Positions 24,001 through 64,000 of a DNA stretch of 64,000 nt are shown one piece after another. Position 1 is the stretch's first letter. The number at the start of each line of letters is the position of its first letter. A program made the position numbers and the translations under genes. Source of the DNA: Diphasiastrum complanatum (Eukaryota > Streptophyta > Lycopodiopsida > Lycopodiales > Lycopodiaceae); contig CM055114.1 of NCBI GenBank assembly GCA_029204225.1, positions 16,883,502-16,947,501 on the forward strand, read 5' to 3'. The notes under the pieces are model-generated. The model had not been told where the DNA came from and made no database searches. It worked only from the letters and a program-made list of their open reading frames with translations.

Positions 24001-26168
24001 TACTAAAAGAACTTATAGAGTTACATGTCCATACGTTCATACTAGAGCATTGCAAAGTGGCCAAAATAGTTTTATCAATAAAAGCAGACAAAATGTCAAA
24101 AGGCCCATTGAAACATTATAATCTATTTAAATTACATATCCACAATTTGACCTTGTCATCTAAACAAAATACATAAAGCTACTCAGTGTTTTTACCTTGC
24201 AAAATTCCAATCTCGTCCATCTCTTCTATAAGAGCTTCGTGTTGTCTTGAACCCATATAGATGCATAAATATGGTAACTCCTTGAGCAATCAAAATGTTC
24301 TTGAGATATCATAGAATTAGTACAGCCTTCTTTTGCTTTGGAAGGCTTGCTTGTCTCATATCAAACCATTGGTCCATACTGAACATAGCACTTAAGAGTC
24401 CAAAGCATAGTTGTGTTGTTTTCAAAGGAATTTAATATCAAAAGATGACTCACAAGCCACTCCAATTTGAAGATCCTTAATGACTGAAGCGATTACATCA
24501 AACTAAAAAGGCTTGTTCCAATTGTTACGCGAAGAAGTGCAACCGCAAATGGCACATGCGACATTCTTGTGCTTGCACCTTTCTGCACACTCAATATGAA
24601 GATTGTGATCCTAGACCAGATCTTGAATGTCAAAAGACGCCATAAGGAGCATTACAGATGGAATCCTGATAAGACTCCCTCAATGTTGCCTATCAAAAGT
24701 TCCACCAGTTGGTCCTCCAGCATTATTTTACCTGATATGTGATACGGATGCCTGTGACCCATAATCCAAAGAGCTGTGATTTGAACAGTTCCAAATACAT
24801 TCTAATTGGTTCAGATTGGAAAGAAAAAGGAAAAATTAACTTGTCTTCTAATAATATCCCATGTTCTGAACTTCCACCGAATAGATCAGTTCTTGAGCAA
24901 AATGTATGGCTACCCAATTCTGAGAAGAGACTTCAAATAGTCTATTGATTCAATCTTAGCTCTTATTTTTCAGAGATCCCATTCCATTACCTTATGCTGT
25001 TAGAAACCCAATGAAGCTTAGTTTCAAAGGACCATGCTTCAAAACTTCATGGACCCACTTGGATTGAATCAAAATTTGAATTGAAAAACTCATTCAAAAA
25101 CTTTTCCAAAAAACATGATCGAGTTTTGATTTTACACAAAATTTCGAGTTGATTTGCCCTAACTTTATTTGAAAGTTTTCAAATAGAATCAATTTGAAAT
25201 TTGAAATCTAAAAATATAGAGTCAATATGAATTGAGTGGATAAGAATCAGCTGTGATTCTGCAGTCAAGTAATCAATCAAAAACCTTCTAATTCATATAT
25301 CTTTGAAGCTCATGTTTTCCAATTTTTGCTCTAGTAAGCTCCTAAATTGCATTATCCTAGTAAGTTTACAAATTGCAACATTTAGTGCAATCATTTTGAA
25401 AGAATTTTAATATCTCAATATTTTTTTTAAGATTTTAAAGAAAAAAATCAGGTTTTTTTAGATGGTTTTGTAGTAGTCGATTTGAACCTAGAAGAACCAT
25501 TGAATCCATTCCATTTGCAAATCAAATTGCCTAGGAAGTTAGGAACTATGCTTTGACCTACTAATAGCCATCTTGCTCTAAATGATAGCTGACATCAGCT
25601 CCAGAATACCTGACCATACCTATCAAATAACCACAGATGACGTGCTAATTACCGGTCATACATTGATTAATAATAAATCTTCCACTATGAATGAAAACTG
25701 CCAATAACTCTAGTAGCTTTTCACTCAGAAAATTGATTGAGAACTGGAAATCACTACAAAGTCTTTTTCAGCACAAGTCCATTGTAACAAATCATTTTAC
25801 AAAAGGTGTGGTATGGTTGCGTAGAATGAAAAAAAATAAAAAAGGCTAACATTAAAGTACAACACGATTTGTCATTCAAAATAGTGAGCAATAGGACACT
25901 GTACCAGCAGTTCCTATTCCATGCTTACCCTGACCACTTATAAAATCTATTGTATAAAAGAATCTGTCAGTCAAGGTGCCATTTAAGGCAGAAAACCTTT
26001 TTCCAGAAATGAATTGTGAGGACTTTCAGCACGGTTGATGGCACAAATCAGACAGACACTAAATTTCAAATCAGCCTGGTGCAGAAATAATGTCCTCCAC
26101 ATGAAAAATGTTCTTAGCACTAATCGATAGAAATTTAAGGCACATAACCAGCTGTAACACCATATACC
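21100..26168. other. intergenic region between convergent genes
   Basis: A/T-rich sequence between the 3' ends of the DRIP-like gene and the CRK gene. I see no conserved coding region. The open frame at 21,551-22,027 (minus) has no recognisable domain. The CRK 3' untranslated region should occupy the last few hundred bases before 26,168. Confidence 0.5.
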
Positions 26169-63982
<37,814 letters not shown>

Positions 63983-64000
63983 CTACAAGCAGTTTATTTA

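Overview
The window is nuclear DNA of a land plant, most likely a flowering plant with a large, repeat-rich genome. The evidence is two spliced plant gene families (a CDPK-related kinase, CRK, and a DRIP/BMI1-type RING E3 ligase), Ty3/gypsy chromoviruses primed by initiator-Met tRNA, copia fragments, a BED/DUF659 hAT transposase and many L1-type LINEs. I see no bacterial genes, CRISPR arrays, rRNA or tRNA genes.

Layout. 1-4.7 kb: a 5'-truncated LINE (A, minus strand) and an old composite repeat. 4,716-11,495: a chromovirus with two LTRs, PBS, PPT and a 5-bp target duplication. 11,843-17,945: the DRIP/BMI1-like gene on the plus strand. Its first exon, with the N-terminal half of the RING, is not visible, and its introns carry a decayed gypsy fragment and a strong hairpin. 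17.9-26.2 kb: intergenic, with copia relics. 26,169-63,982 and beyond: the CRK gene on the minus strand, convergent with DRIP. Nine exons (1,114 nt, 3' end complete) are in view. Two introns are giant: 26,626-48,531 (21.9 kb) and 50,354-63,614 (13.3 kb). All exon joins keep frame and use GT-AG.

Nearly all mobile DNA in the right half sits inside those two introns. The 21.9-kb intron holds a copia fragment, an RT fragment, a segmental duplication around an orphan exon-like sequence, LINEs D, C and E, and a hAT transposon with an internal tandem duplication. The 13.3-kb intron holds satellite-like repeats, a gutted chromovirus whose chromodomain is intact, a 351-bp TIR element with 8-bp target duplications, and LINE B.

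The most interesting pattern is in the LINEs. Every preserved LINE 3' end (A, B, C, D and a short fragment) has a 5-bp stem with a 4-nt loop. The stem sequence changes between copies while pairing is kept. It is followed 5-6 nt later by GAC(A/G)TTAATAA and then a (CT)n tract instead of poly(A). LINEs B and E also start immediately after (CT)n tracts. This suggests a plant L1-type lineage that recognises its own 3' hairpin and inserts into (TC)n microsatellites. A second theme is a family of non-autonomous elements with A/T tracts and CpG-rich palindromic ends. One of them has exact TIRs, an 8-bp target duplication and an empty-site paralogue in the same window.
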